A stretch of 13,995 bases of DNA, taken from contig JAFGIA010000310.1 in the NCBI GenBank assembly GCA_016929795.1, forward strand, positions 1 through 13,995. Reading direction: 5' to 3'. Every line of letters starts with the position of its first letter. The first letter of the stretch is position 1. This stretch comes from Anaerolineae bacterium (lineage in GTDB: Bacteria; Chloroflexota; Anaerolineae; JAAYZQ01). Positions 1-10,434 of this stretch are shown in pieces. A model generated the notes under the pieces. The model was not told where the DNA came from and did no database searches. It worked only from the letters and a program-made list of their open reading frames with translations. Both the position numbers and the translations under genes were made by a program.

Positions 1-87
1 GCGGTTCTCGCGCCCGACGCGGTTCTCGCGCCCGACGCGGTTCTCGCGCCCGACGCGGTTCTCGCGCCCGACGCGGTTCTCGCGCCC
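1..87 (+). repeat. In-frame 18-bp tandem repeat coding for a hexapeptide
   Basis: The unit gcggttctcgcgcccgac occurs four times without a mismatch, followed by a 15-base partial fifth copy ending at 87. The array may extend left of the window. The period is a multiple of three and the frame is that of the downstream ATPase/solute-binding gene, so it encodes repeated AVLAPD. It ends just before a segment (WVEGRCLSYG) that in related ATPases follows the Walker A helix, so the repeat probably lengthens a loop inside the nucleotide-binding domain. Perfect identity suggests recent slippage or an assembly artefact. Confidence 0.93.
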
Positions 88-2982
88 CCCCGCTGGGTCG
101 AAGGCCGCTGCCTCTCCTACGGCGCGTCCATCGCCTACCTGCCCTGGATCGAGATCCTGCGCGAGTTCGCCGGCGTGTCCGCCGACGCCGCGCCCGGCAC
201 CGTCCGCACAGCCCAGCGTGATCGGGCTCGCACCCTCGGCTTCGAGCGCCTCGACCAGCGCCTACCCTACCTGGAGCGGCTCCTCTCCCTCCCCCTCGAA
301 TCCCAAGACGAGGCCGCGCTGCGTCAACTCGACGGCGCAGCGCTCAAGGCAGGGACCTTTGACGCCCTCCAGGCCTGGGTTGCGTGCCACGCCCAACACC
401 ATCCCCTCGTCATCGTCTGCGAAGACCTGCAGTGGGCCGACCCCACCTCGCTCGAACTCATCGAGGCGCTTCTGCCCCTGCTCGACCGCGTCCCCCTGTT
501 GCTGATCTGCGTCTTTCGCCCCGACCGCACCCACGGCAGTTGGCGGCTGATCGAGATCGCCAGCCGCGAATACCCGCACCGCCACACCGCCCTGGCCCTC
601 GATCCGCTCTCGCCTGCCGAGAGCAAAGCACTGGTCGGCAACCTGCTGCACGTACAAGACCTGCCCCAGGCCCTCCATGAGCGCATCCTTGGCCACGCCG
701 AAGGCAACCCCTTTTACGTCGAAGAGATCCTCCGTTCCCTGGTGGACGAAGGGGCCATCGCACACGACGAGGTGCATGGATCCTGGCGCGCGACGCGCGA
801 CGTGTCCGAGATCGCCATCCCCGACACGCTCCACGGCGTGCTCGCCGCCCGCATCGATCGCCTGCACCGCGAAAGCAAGCGCGTCCTGCAACTCGCCTCT
901 GTCATCGGGCGGCTCTTCTTCTACCGCGTGCTGGCCGAAATTGCCGCCCGGATCGTACCGCCCAGCCAGGCACACGCGCTCGACCAGCACCTGCTCACCC
1001 TGCAGCGCGAAGAAATGATCCGCGAGCGGGCACGCTTCCCCGAACTCGAGTACATTTTCAAGCACCAACTGACGCAGGAGGCCGCCTACAACGGGCTCCT
1101 CAAGCAAGAGCGCCGCCTCTTTCACCGCCAGGTGGCCGAGGCCCTCGAGCGCCTCTTTCCCGAGCGGGTCCAGGAGCAGGTCGGCCTCCTCGCCTACCAC
1201 TGGGAGCGCGCGCAAGAGCCGGGCCAAGCCGTAAAATACCTGCTGCGCGCCGGCGACCAGGCGCGCCTGGCCTACGCCCACGCCGAAGCCATCGACGCCT
1301 ACCAGCGCGCGTTGGCCCTCCTCAAAGACCTGGGACAGCACGAACGGGCCGCGCAGACCCTGATGAAGCTGGGCCTGACCTACCACACCGCGTTTGACTT
1401 TGTACGGTCGCGCCAGGCCTACGAGCAAGGTTTTGTCCTCTGGAAGCAAGCAGCCGAGGCCCTGCCGGCGGACCCGCTGCCCCCCGCGCCACACGCCTTC
1501 AGAGCCCTCTGGAACGACCCGCCGACCCTCGATCCGACCATGGCCGACGACGCCACCTCGATCAACCTGATCGACCAGCTCTTTAGCGGCCTGGTGACCC
1601 TCGACCTCGACGAAAATGTCGTGCCCGATGTCGCCCATCGCTGGGAGGTCCTCGACGGCGGGCGAACCTTTCTCTTTTACCTCCGCGACGACGTGAGCTG
1701 GAGCGACGGTGTCCCGGTAACAGCAGGCGACTTTGAGGCCGCCTGGAAACGCACCCTGGACCCGGCCACCGGGTCGCCCGAGGCCAGCCTGCTCTACGAC
1801 ATTCGTGGAGCCAGGTCCTACCACCGCCAGGAGGCCGGGCGAGAAGCCGTCGGCGTCTTTGCCCTGGATGATCGCACCCTGCGGGTCGAACTGGAGGGCC
1901 CGACCGGCTACTTTCTCAGCCTGCTGGCCCAGAGCGCCTGCTATCCGGTGCCCAGGCACGTCATCGAGGCGCGCGGCAGCGCGTGGGCCGAGGGCGCGCC
2001 GTTCGTCACCAACGGTCCCTTTTGCCTGGTGAGCTGGCAGCCGGGCCGCTCCCTCGTCCTCGCCCGCTACCCTGCCTACCACGGCCGTGCCCACGCTCGC
2101 GGCAACGTCGAGCGTATCGAACTGACCCTGGGCATCTTTGAGCCCGCAACCGCCCTGCAGATCTACCGGGCTGGCGACATCGACGTCCTGACCCTCCCGC
2201 CCGCCGACATGGAGCAGGCCCGGCAGCAGCACGCCGACGAGTACGCCTCCTTCCCGGCCCTCTCCACCCAATACATCGGCCTCGATCTCGGCCGCCCCCC
2301 CTTTGACGATCCGCGGGTGCGACGCGCCTTTGGAGTAGCCATCGATCGCGAGACGTTGGCCGAGGTCGTCTCGATGGGCTACGTCTCGCCGGCCACCGGC
2401 GGCTTTGTGCCGCCCGGCATGCCCGGCCACACGCTGGGGATCGGCCTCCCACACGACCCCGATCAGGCGCGCCGCCTCTTGGCCGAAGCGGGCTACCCGG
2501 GCGGGCGCGGCTTTCCCAGGTTGAGCGCCCGGGCACCTCTCGGCTCTCGCCCCGACCTGGCCTACCTGCAAGCCCAGTGGCAGCAGAAGCTGGGTATCGA
2601 GATGACCTGGCAAGCGGTCGAGTGGGCGCACTACCTCGATGAACTGCGGGCCGCGCCGCCGCACCTCTTTGTCATGGCCTGGGCCGCCGACTATCCCGAC
2701 CCCGACAACTTTTTGCGGGTCGGGCTCGCGTGGGACACCGGGAACTGGTCGAACGCCGAATACGTTCGCCTGGTCGAACAAGCCCGGCGGCGAACCGACC
2801 AGGAAGCGCGGATGGGCCTCTACCGCCGCGCGGAACAGATCTTGGTCCAGGAACAGGCCGTGATCCTGCCTCTCTACTATGAGCGCAGGCACCGGCTGGC
2901 ACAGCCCTGGATCCGCCTGCTGCCGCCCTCGCCCATCGCAGGGCCGCGCTGGAAAGACGCCATCATCACGCCCCATTCGTGA
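1..2982 (+). CDS. STAND-like AAA ATPase fused to a family 5 solute-binding domain, 5'-partial
   Basis: The frame is open from base 1 to the TGA at 2980-2982 (993 visible codons); the true start lies upstream, and the GTG at 175 is not a credible start because conserved ATPase sequence precedes it. Order of parts: AVLAPD repeats (residues 1-29), the WVEGRCLSYG segment, a Walker B-type strand LVIVCEDLQWAD at about 136-147, and the GNPFYVEEILRSL motif near 237, all typical of AAA_16/STAND regulators. A helical TPR-like region (about 405-490) follows. From about 497 to the end is an OppA/DppA-like SBP_bac_5 domain (NDPPTLDP, LRDDVSWSDGVPVTAGDF, LDLGRPPFDDPRVRRAF). Walker A would lie before the window. 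No signal peptide or membrane helix precedes the binding domain, so it may be a cytoplasmic ligand sensor rather than a transport component (inference). The missing N terminus might carry a kinase, cyclase or DNA-binding domain. Confidence 0.88.
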   Translation, partial: AVLAPDAVLAPDAVLAPDAVLAPDAVLAPPRWVEGRCLSYGASIAYLPWIEILREFAGVSADAAPGTVRTAQRDRARTLGFERLDQRLPYLERLLSLPLESQDEAALRQLDGAALKAGTFDALQAWVACHAQHHPLVIVCEDLQWADPTSLELIEALLPLLDRVPLLLICVFRPDRTHGSWRLIEIASREYPHRHTALALDPLSPAESKALVGNLLHVQDLPQALHERILGHAEGNPFYVEEILRSLVDEGAIAHDEVHGSWRATRDVSEIAIPDTLHGVLAARIDRLHRESKRVLQLASVIGRLFFYRVLAEIAARIVPPSQAHALDQHLLTLQREEMIRERARFPELEYIFKHQLTQEAAYNGLLKQERRLFHRQVAEALERLFPERVQEQVGLLAYHWERAQEPGQAVKYLLRAGDQARLAYAHAEAIDAYQRALALLKDLGQHERAAQTLMKLGLTYHTAFDFVRSRQAYEQGFVLWKQAAEALPADPLPPAPHAFRALWNDPPTLDPTMADDATSINLIDQLFSGLVTLDLDENVVPDVAHRWEVLDGGRTFLFYLRDDVSWSDGVPVTAGDFEAAWKRTLDPATGSPEASLLYDIRGARSYHRQEAGREAVGVFALDDRTLRVELEGPTGYFLSLLAQSACYPVPRHVIEARGSAWAEGAPFVTNGPFCLVSWQPGRSLVLARYPAYHGRAHARGNVERIELTLGIFEPATALQIYRAGDIDVLTLPPADMEQARQQHADEYASFPALSTQYIGLDLGRPPFDDPRVRRAFGVAIDRETLAEVVSMGYVSPATGGFVPPGMPGHTLGIGLPHDPDQARRLLAEAGYPGGRGFPRLSARAPLGSRPDLAYLQAQWQQKLGIEMTWQAVEWAHYLDELRAAPPHLFVMAWAADYPDPDNFLRVGLAWDTGNWSNAEYVRLVEQARRRTDQEARMGLYRRAEQILVQEQAVILPLYYERRHRLAQPWIRLLPPSPIAGPRWKDAIITPHS

Positions 2983-2990
2983 CCATAGCA

Positions 2991-3006
2991 GCGCACGGCT
3001 GTGCGC
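2991..3006 (+). promoter_or_regulatory. Short intergenic hairpin before the propeller gene
   Basis: GCGCAC, loop GGCT, GTGCGC forms a perfect 6-bp stem in the 43-nt gap between the fusion gene and the next start. No T-run follows, so it is not an intrinsic terminator. It sits just before the purine-rich ribosome-binding site and could affect mRNA processing or translation; that role is inferred. The short gap with no obvious promoter makes co-transcription of the two genes plausible. Confidence 0.4.
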
Positions 3007-3025
3007 CCGGAAAGAGAGAGCGCCT

Positions 3026-4075
3026 ATGACCGCCTACCCCCCCCTCCGCCCCGTCCTCGACGGCCCCTCCTGGATCATCGGCCCCAGCCCCTACCTGGCC
3101 GGCCTCCTCCCACCGCCCGCCCCCGGCGCACCGCCCCACGAATGCGTCGACCACTGCGTATTCCAATCCGCCGACGGCGCCTGGCACCTCTGGGGCTGCA
3201 TCCGTGGCACCTCCGTCGGCCGCATCCTCTACCACTGGGAGGGCCAATCCCTCACTTTGCCCAACTGGACCCCCACCGGCGAAATCATCCGCGTCGACCG
3301 CCACGCCGGCGAATCCATCCGCGACCGCGACGGCAAAGAGTGGATCCAATCCCCCTACGTCGTCCGCCACAACGGCACCTACTTTATGTTCTACGGCGGC
3401 CACAGCACCGGCCTCGACGCCGGCGGCACCCCCGTTCCACCCAGCGACCCCCGCATGGAAGGCCAGATCTGCCTCATGACCTCCCCCGACGGCCGCACCT
3501 GGACCCGCCACCGCGACAAACACGGCCATAGCCGCCTCTTTGTCGGCCCCGGCGAAACCCGCGACCCCTGCGTGATCAAGATCGGCGACACCTTCCATCT
3601 CTACTATGCCGGCTACCACAACGCCGACCCCGCCCAGGCCGGCGTCTACCTGCGCACCTCCCCCGACCTCCTCCACTGGTCCGGCTGGCAGATCGTCCAC
3701 CAGGACCCCGCCTACGGCCCCGGCCCCTGGGGCACCGAGTGCCCCCACGTCGTGAAACGACGCACCGCCTACTACCTCTTTCGCACCGAGCACTACGCCA
3801 CCGCCAAAACCCACGTATTCTGCAGCCAAAACCCGGCCGACTTTGGGGCCGCCGGCGACGCCAGCGACAAATACGTCGCCACACCCGGTGGCGCCACCAT
3901 CGCCGTCGCCGCCCCCGAAATCATAACCGACCGGCACGGCCGGCAGTACATCACCTCCAACCACGACCTGCTCGGCGGCACCCGCCTCTTCCGCCTGAGA
4001 TGGGAACAAGCGCACACAGAGGACCGGCCGGCACAGCGCTTGCGCCAGGGACGCCCCGATGGCACCCAAGACTAG
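3026..4075 (+). CDS. Five-bladed beta-propeller glycoside hydrolase-like protein (GH43/GH32 clan-like)
   Basis: This encodes 349 residues. ATG 3026 is chosen because a purine-rich ribosome-binding site (aaagagagag, 3011-3020) precedes it; the frame is open further left but that part overlaps the previous gene. Repeated blade motifs are visible: HECVDHCVFQSADGAWHLWG (about 38-57), SPYVVRHNGTYFMFYGG (109-125), ETRDPCVIKIGDTFHLYYAG (177-196) and GTECPHVVKRRTAYYLF (236-252). D42, D180 and E238 sit where GH43-like enzymes carry their catalytic Asp/Asp/Glu triad, so hydrolase activity is plausible, although GH32, GH117 or GH130 relatives share the fold. No signal peptide is seen, suggesting a cytoplasmic enzyme. 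The 3' end overlaps the DUF2723 gene by 17 nt, indicating coupled translation. Substrate unknown; the nearby sulfatase hints at a glycan. Confidence 0.82.
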   Translation: MTAYPPLRPVLDGPSWIIGPSPYLAGLLPPPAPGAPPHECVDHCVFQSADGAWHLWGCIRGTSVGRILYHWEGQSLTLPNWTPTGEIIRVDRHAGESIRDRDGKEWIQSPYVVRHNGTYFMFYGGHSTGLDAGGTPVPPSDPRMEGQICLMTSPDGRTWTRHRDKHGHSRLFVGPGETRDPCVIKIGDTFHLYYAGYHNADPAQAGVYLRTSPDLLHWSGWQIVHQDPAYGPGPWGTECPHVVKRRTAYYLFRTEHYATAKTHVFCSQNPADFGAAGDASDKYVATPGGATIAVAAPEIITDRHGRQYITSNHDLLGGTRLFRLRWEQAHTEDRPAQRLRQGRPDGTQD

Positions 4076-5561
4076 AGCCCTCCCCCGGACAGCACTGGCT
4101 ATCCTGGCGGCACCGGCTATCCTGGCGGCAGCCGTCGGGCTGCTCAGCCTCGGCCTCTACCTGGCCACCCTTGCCCCTGGCCTCACCTGGGCACACCACA
4201 GCAGCGACGGCGGAGAACTCGCCGCCGCCGCGCACACCCTCGGCATCGCCCACCCCCCGGGCTACCCCACCTACCTCCTGCTCGCCCACCTCTTTACCCG
4301 CCTGCCCCTCGGTGAAGTCGCCACCCGCACCAACCTCTTTTCCGCCGTCAGCGCCGCCGCCGCCGCCGCCCTCCTGACCTGGACCCTCGCACGCAGGCAG
4401 CGCGCGTGGCCCGCCGCCGCCTTCACCGGCCTCGCCCTCGCCTGCTCCCCGCTGCTCTGGTCCCAGGCCACAGTCACCGAAGTCTACGCCCTCAACGGCC
4501 TCTTTGCCGCCCTCCTCCTCGCACTCACCCCCCACACCCCGCATCACACCCCGCACAGCCCACCTCCCCCACGTGGGCTGGCATTGGCGATCGGCGCCAC
4601 CTGGGGGCTCAGCCTGGGCAACCACCCCACCGCCCTCTTCTGTGCGCCCCTCGTCCTACTCGCCCTCTGGCGGCACAAACGCGCCTGGGCGCTGGGCGGG
4701 CTTGGGCTCATCGCCGGCCTCGCCGTCTACACCTACCTCCCCCTGCGGGCCGCCGCAGACCCGCCGCTCAACTGGGGCGACCCCCAGACCATAGACAGAT
4801 TCTGGTGGGTCGTCTCCGGCTCACCCTACCGCCACTACCTCTTCTCCCTGCCCCTTGAGCACCTCCTCCCGCGTCTGCTGGCCTGGGCTCGCATCCTGAC
4901 CCAGCAATTCACCTGGATCGGGCTAACGGTGGCCCTGCTGGGAGCCATCGTCCTCTCGCAGACAGACCGCCCGCTCCTCTACGCAACCGGAACCACCGCA
5001 GCGCTCTGCTCCATCCTCGCCGTCGGCTACAACACCACCGACTCCCACCTCTACCTGCTCCCCGCGCTGATCTGCCTGGCGCTCTGGCTGGGCACCGGGC
5101 TCCACTGGCTCCTATCCGTCCAGGCCAGGCAAAAATGGGCGGCCAACGCACAACGCCTTGCAACCATCGCGATCCTCCTCCTACCGCCGGCAGCCGCCCT
5201 CCACCGGTTTTCGGCCATGGACCTGAGCCACGACCACATCGCGCGCGACTTTGGCAACACAGTGCTCACATCCGCGCCGCCCGGCGCGCTCATCGCCAGC
5301 CAACGCGACGACCACACCTTCGCCCTGTGGTACCTCAAGCACGCCACAGGCCGGCGGCCCGATGTAGACACAGTCGACATCGACCTCCTGAACCACGACT
5401 GGTACACAGCGCAACTAACCCGCCGGCTCGGGATCGAACTTCCCGCATCGCCGCTCTCCGCAGCAGAACCGCAGCTACAACAATGGAGCACAACCCTCGG
5501 ACGCCCGGTCTGCCGGATTGACCCCAACAGCACACACCTGACCTGCACAACCCCCAACTAG
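4059..5561 (+). CDS. DUF2723 multi-pass membrane protein (GT-C glycosyltransferase-like)
   Basis: This encodes 500 residues, with ATG 4059 inside the end of the preceding gene and an AGGGA-type ribosome-binding site just upstream. A hydrophobic N-terminal helix (about 11-37) is followed by the DUF2723 hallmark LTWAHHSSDGGELAAAA (D50, E53) and the GIAHPPGYPTYLLLAHLF segment (62-79). Further conserved-looking blocks are SQATVTEVYALNGLF, LSLGNHPTA and YLPLRAAADPPLNWGDP. The remainder is mostly hydrophobic helices, roughly ten or more, with a more polar C-terminal region. Family members are GT-C fold proteins thought to transfer sugars from lipid-linked donors outside the membrane; donor and acceptor here are unknown. 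Translational coupling to the propeller protein suggests a shared glycan-related role. An 18-nt-period direct repeat near the 5' end duplicates LAILAAP-like residues. Confidence 0.85.
   Translation: MAPKTRALPRTALAILAAPAILAAAVGLLSLGLYLATLAPGLTWAHHSSDGGELAAAAHTLGIAHPPGYPTYLLLAHLFTRLPLGEVATRTNLFSAVSAAAAAALLTWTLARRQRAWPAAAFTGLALACSPLLWSQATVTEVYALNGLFAALLLALTPHTPHHTPHSPPPPRGLALAIGATWGLSLGNHPTALFCAPLVLLALWRHKRAWALGGLGLIAGLAVYTYLPLRAAADPPLNWGDPQTIDRFWWVVSGSPYRHYLFSLPLEHLLPRLLAWARILTQQFTWIGLTVALLGAIVLSQTDRPLLYATGTTAALCSILAVGYNTTDSHLYLLPALICLALWLGTGLHWLLSVQARQKWAANAQRLATIAILLLPPAAALHRFSAMDLSHDHIARDFGNTVLTSAPPGALIASQRDDHTFALWYLKHATGRRPDVDTVDIDLLNHDWYTAQLTRRLGIELPASPLSAAEPQLQQWSTTLGRPVCRIDPNSTHLTCTTPN
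4097..4130 (+). repeat. Two-copy 16-bp direct repeat, 18-nt period, inside the DUF2723 gene
   Basis: ggctatcctggcggca occurs at 4097-4112 and 4115-4130. The period keeps frame and duplicates Ala/Ile/Leu residues of the first membrane helix. It has the same 18-nt period as the array at the left edge but an unrelated sequence. It probably arose by a small in-frame slippage or duplication. Confidence 0.8.
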
Positions 5562-5596
5562 AGCCAATACACGCCCCCTCCAGCCCCATCTATCAC

Positions 5597-5624
5597 TTGC
5601 GCACACTCACAGATCGAGTACAAT
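5597..5624 (+). promoter_or_regulatory. Candidate sigma70 promoter for the sulfatase-cupin pair
   Basis: TTGCGC (5597-5602) and TACAAT (5619-5624) are 16 bp apart in the 95-nt gap after the DUF2723 gene. Predicted transcription starts near 5631, leaving a short leader that contains the AAGGAGA ribosome-binding site (5641-5647). The -10 box is good and the -35 box is moderate, so the sulfatase and cupin may form their own transcription unit. Confidence 0.5.
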
Positions 5625-5656
5625 CCACACACCACACCCCAAGGAGACAACGACCT

Positions 5657-7129
5657 ATGAAAGCCATCACAGTCATGTTTGACTCCCTCAACCGCCACAT
5701 GCTGCCCCCCTACGGCTGCGAATGGACCCACATGCCCAACTTTGAGCGCCTCGCCCGCCGCACCGTCCTCTTTCAAAACAACTACGTCGGCAGCATGCCC
5801 TGCATGCCCGCCCGCCGCGAACTCCACACCGGGCGCTACAACTTCCTGCACCGCAGTTGGGGCCCCCTCGAACCCTTTGACGACTCCATGCCCGAACTCC
5901 TGCGCGAAAACGGCATCTACACCCACCTCGTCAGCGACCACGGCCACTACTGGGAGGACGGCGGCTGCACCTACCACACCCGCTACAACACCTGGGAGAT
6001 CGCCCGCGGCCACGAAGGCGACCCCTGGAAAGGCCACGTCGCCGACCCCGACATCCCCCAACACGTCGGCGACCGCTCCGGCCGCATGTGGCGTCAGGAC
6101 TGGATCAACCGGCAGTACATGCAGCGCGAAGAGGACCAGCCCCAGGCCGTCACCTTTACCAAAGGCCTCGAATTCATCCACACCAACCACGCTCAAGACA
6201 ACTGGTTCCTGCACATCGAGACCTTTGACCCGCACGAGCCCTTCTTTACCCAAGAGCACTACAAAGCCCTCTACCCCCACCACTACCACGGCCCCCACTT
6301 TGACTGGCCACCCTACCGCCCGGTGGAGGAAACCCCCGAGCAAATCGAGCACTGCCGCCTCGAATACGCCGCCTCCCTCTCCATGTGCGACCACTGGCTG
6401 GGCCAGGTCCTCGACCTCATGGACCGGTACGACCTCTGGGACGACACACTGCTCATCGTCAACACCGACCACGGCTTCCTCCTCGGCGAGCACGACTGGT
6501 GGGCCAAATGCGTCCAACCCTTCTACGGCGAGGTCGCCCACGCCCCCCTCTTCATCTGGGACCCGCGCTGCGCCTGCCACAACGAGCGCCGCCAATCCCT
6601 GGTCCAGACCATCGACCTGCCCGCCACCCTGCTCGAATACTTTGGCCTGCCCCTCCCACCAGACATGCAAGGCGTCCCCCTGCGGCAGACCCTTGCCGGC
6701 GACACACCGGTGCGTCAGGCCGCCCTCTTTGGCTTGCACGGCGGCCACGTCAACGTCACCGACGGCCGCTACGTCTACATGCGCGCCCCCGCCACGCCCG
6801 ACAACCAGCCGCTCTACAACTACACCCTCATGCCCACCCACATGCGCGCCCGCTTTAGCGTGGACGAACTGCAAGACATCACCCTGGCCGAACCGTTCCC
6901 CTTCACCAAAGGCTGCCGTACCCTCCGCGTCCCCGCCCAGCGCTGGCCCGGCTCCCACCCCTACCAGACCCTGCTCTTTGACCTGCACGCCGACCCTGCG
7001 CAAGCGCACCCCTTCCAGGACTCGGCGGTCGAGCAGACCATGATCGGCCACCTGGTCCGGTTGATGCAAGACAACGACGCACCGCCCGAGCAGTTTGAAA
7101 GACTGGGACTCACAGGAGCACACACATGA
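5657..7129 (+). CDS. Sulfatase (Cys-type, alkaline phosphatase superfamily), probably cytoplasmic
   Basis: This encodes 490 residues. ATG 5657 follows an AAGGAGA ribosome-binding site at a suitable distance; the frame continues left but lacks a better start. The sulfatase signature is present: C49-M-P-A-R53 followed by ELHTGR fits the C-x-P-x-R motif whose Cys becomes formylglycine. Other superfamily features are D9 near the N terminus (usual metal-ligand position, here FDSLNR rather than the common DD pair), ETFDPHEPF (188-196, H193), and NTDHGFLLGEHDWWAK (269-284) with D271/H272 as metal ligands and K284. Family members cleave sulfate esters, though some act on phosphonate or phosphate esters. 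There is no signal peptide, which is unusual for polysaccharide sulfatases and suggests action on an imported small substrate. The 3' end overlaps the cupin gene by ATGA. Activity requires a formylglycine-generating or anaerobic maturase not present here. Confidence 0.92.
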   Translation: MKAITVMFDSLNRHMLPPYGCEWTHMPNFERLARRTVLFQNNYVGSMPCMPARRELHTGRYNFLHRSWGPLEPFDDSMPELLRENGIYTHLVSDHGHYWEDGGCTYHTRYNTWEIARGHEGDPWKGHVADPDIPQHVGDRSGRMWRQDWINRQYMQREEDQPQAVTFTKGLEFIHTNHAQDNWFLHIETFDPHEPFFTQEHYKALYPHHYHGPHFDWPPYRPVEETPEQIEHCRLEYAASLSMCDHWLGQVLDLMDRYDLWDDTLLIVNTDHGFLLGEHDWWAKCVQPFYGEVAHAPLFIWDPRCACHNERRQSLVQTIDLPATLLEYFGLPLPPDMQGVPLRQTLAGDTPVRQAALFGLHGGHVNVTDGRYVYMRAPATPDNQPLYNYTLMPTHMRARFSVDELQDITLAEPFPFTKGCRTLRVPAQRWPGSHPYQTLLFDLHADPAQAHPFQDSAVEQTMIGHLVRLMQDNDAPPEQFERLGLTGAHT

Positions 7130-7434
7130 TCATTCGTGGACAAGACCTGCCCGAGCTCAACGGACGCAAACCCTACCCCGTCACACCTGGAGCCACCGCC
7201 GGCTGGGACCGCCCGGACTGGCACTTTGTCATCCGCACCACCACGCCCGGCAACCCCTTTGCGCCCCACAAGCACGACGGCACCGAAATGTGGTTCATCC
7301 TCGCAGGCGAGGCCATCCTCACCCTCGACGGCCAGGACCACCCCGTCACCGCCGGCGACCTGATCCAGCTCGCGCCCTGGTCCGAGCACGGCCTGCGCAC
7401 CGAAACCCACGTCCGCTGGCTCTGCATGGGATAA
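7126..7434 (+). CDS. Small single-domain cupin protein
   Basis: This encodes 102 residues and starts within the ATGA that ends the sulfatase gene, so translation is probably coupled. Cupin motif 1 is exact: H48-K-H50, three residues, E54, six residues, G61. The second motif is looser, with GDLIQLAPWSEH giving the last metal ligand H88. Small cupins of this type are metal-binding barrels acting as sugar isomerases, dioxygenases or ligand sensors; sequence alone does not decide. Its position suggests a role with the sulfatase product, for example sugar isomerisation (inference). No signal peptide is seen. Confidence 0.88.
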   Translation: MIIRGQDLPELNGRKPYPVTPGATAGWDRPDWHFVIRTTTPGNPFAPHKHDGTEMWFILAGEAILTLDGQDHPVTAGDLIQLAPWSEHGLRTETHVRWLCMG

Positions 7435-7460
7435 CCGCGAACACCTAAAGCGCCTGGCAC

Positions 7461-7504
7461 AAAAAAAAAGAGGTCACCGAGGGCCGAAAACCCTCAGTGA
7501 CCTC
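7461..7504 (-). terminator. Intrinsic terminator of the minus-strand tRNA-Arg gene
   Basis: Arms 7470-7483 and 7491-7504 enclose a 7-nt loop. Read on the minus strand the stem is 14 bp, including one G-U pair, and is followed by nine Us (the A-run at 7461-7469). On the plus strand the same position is a C-A mismatch and no T-run follows, so the element evolved for minus-strand transcription. It may also weakly stop transcripts leaving the convergent cupin gene. Confidence 0.93.
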
Positions 7505-7518
7505 CCTTCCCCCTCACC

Positions 7519-7547
7519 TTGACGCCAAAAGCCCAACCAGCTATAAT
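7519..7547 (+). promoter_or_regulatory. Candidate sigma70 promoter for mutS
   Basis: TTGACG (7519-7524), a 17-bp spacer and a perfect TATAAT (7542-7547). Transcription would start near 7554 and run through the tRNA-Arg gene in antisense direction before reaching the mutS start at 7714, giving a leader of about 160 nt. No better plus-strand promoter is seen closer to mutS. Confidence 0.72.
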
Positions 7548-7577
7548 CGGGAACACCAACACGGGGAAAGGACCCAT

Positions 7578-7653
7578 TGGCGCCCCTGGAGGGAGTCGAA
7601 CCCCCGGCCAATGGTTTAGGAAACCACTGCTCTATCCTCTGAGCTACAGGGGC
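7578..7653 (-). tRNA. tRNA-Arg (anticodon CCT), CCA end encoded
   Basis: Read on the minus strand: a 7-bp acceptor stem GCCCCTG/CAGGGGC, a D arm GCTC/GAGC with an 8-nt loop, an anticodon stem GTGGT/ACCAT with loop TTCCTAA, a 5-nt variable region, and a T arm GGGGG-TTCGACT-CCCTC with one G-T pair. The anticodon CCT (plus-strand 7618-7620) reads the AGG Arg codon. The discriminator G is followed by genome-encoded CCA (7580-7578). It has its own promoter on the right and terminator on the left, so it is a monocistronic gene lying inside the mutS leader on the opposite strand. Confidence 0.97.
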
Positions 7654-7674
7654 GCGCAAGAGGAACAAAAACCG

Positions 7675-7703
7675 AGTATACCACACTTCATCGTCCCAGG
7701 CAA
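7675..7703 (-). promoter_or_regulatory. Promoter of tRNA-Arg overlapping the mutS start region
   Basis: On the minus strand, TTGCCT (7703-7698), a 17-bp spacer, then TATACT (7680-7675). The predicted start lies near 7668, about 15 nt before the mature tRNA 5' end. The -35 box overlaps the mutS ribosome-binding site (AAGGAAA at 7702-7708), so the two genes share DNA for opposite-direction signals. Confidence 0.65.
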
Positions 7704-7713
7704 GGAAAAACAG

Positions 7714-10430
<2,717 letters not shown>

Positions 10431-10434
<4 letters not shown>

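Noticed and set aside
1..87. CRISPR array
   Set aside because: The 18-bp units abut with no spacers and keep the reading frame of the ATPase.
262..2976. Long minus-strand open frame (about 900 codons) opposite the ATPase fusion
   Set aside because: It is a shadow of GC-rich codon use; its translation shows no domain, while the plus strand shows clear ATPase and solute-binding motifs.
2879..3025. Upstream start for the propeller gene
   Set aside because: It would overlap the fusion gene and adds no conserved sequence; ATG 3026 has a ribosome-binding site.
5558..7123. Long minus-strand open frame opposite the sulfatase
   Set aside because: Its translation is a low-complexity Val/Gly/Ala-rich product; the plus strand carries the sulfatase signature.
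7461..7504. Terminator of the cupin operon on the plus strand
   Set aside because: No T-run follows on the plus strand and the stem has a C-A mismatch there; both features fit the minus-strand tRNA instead.
7519..7713. N-terminal extension of mutS through the tRNA region
   Set aside because: The extension covers the promoter and the tRNA gene in antisense and is unlike any MutS N terminus; ATG 7714 has its own ribosome-binding site.
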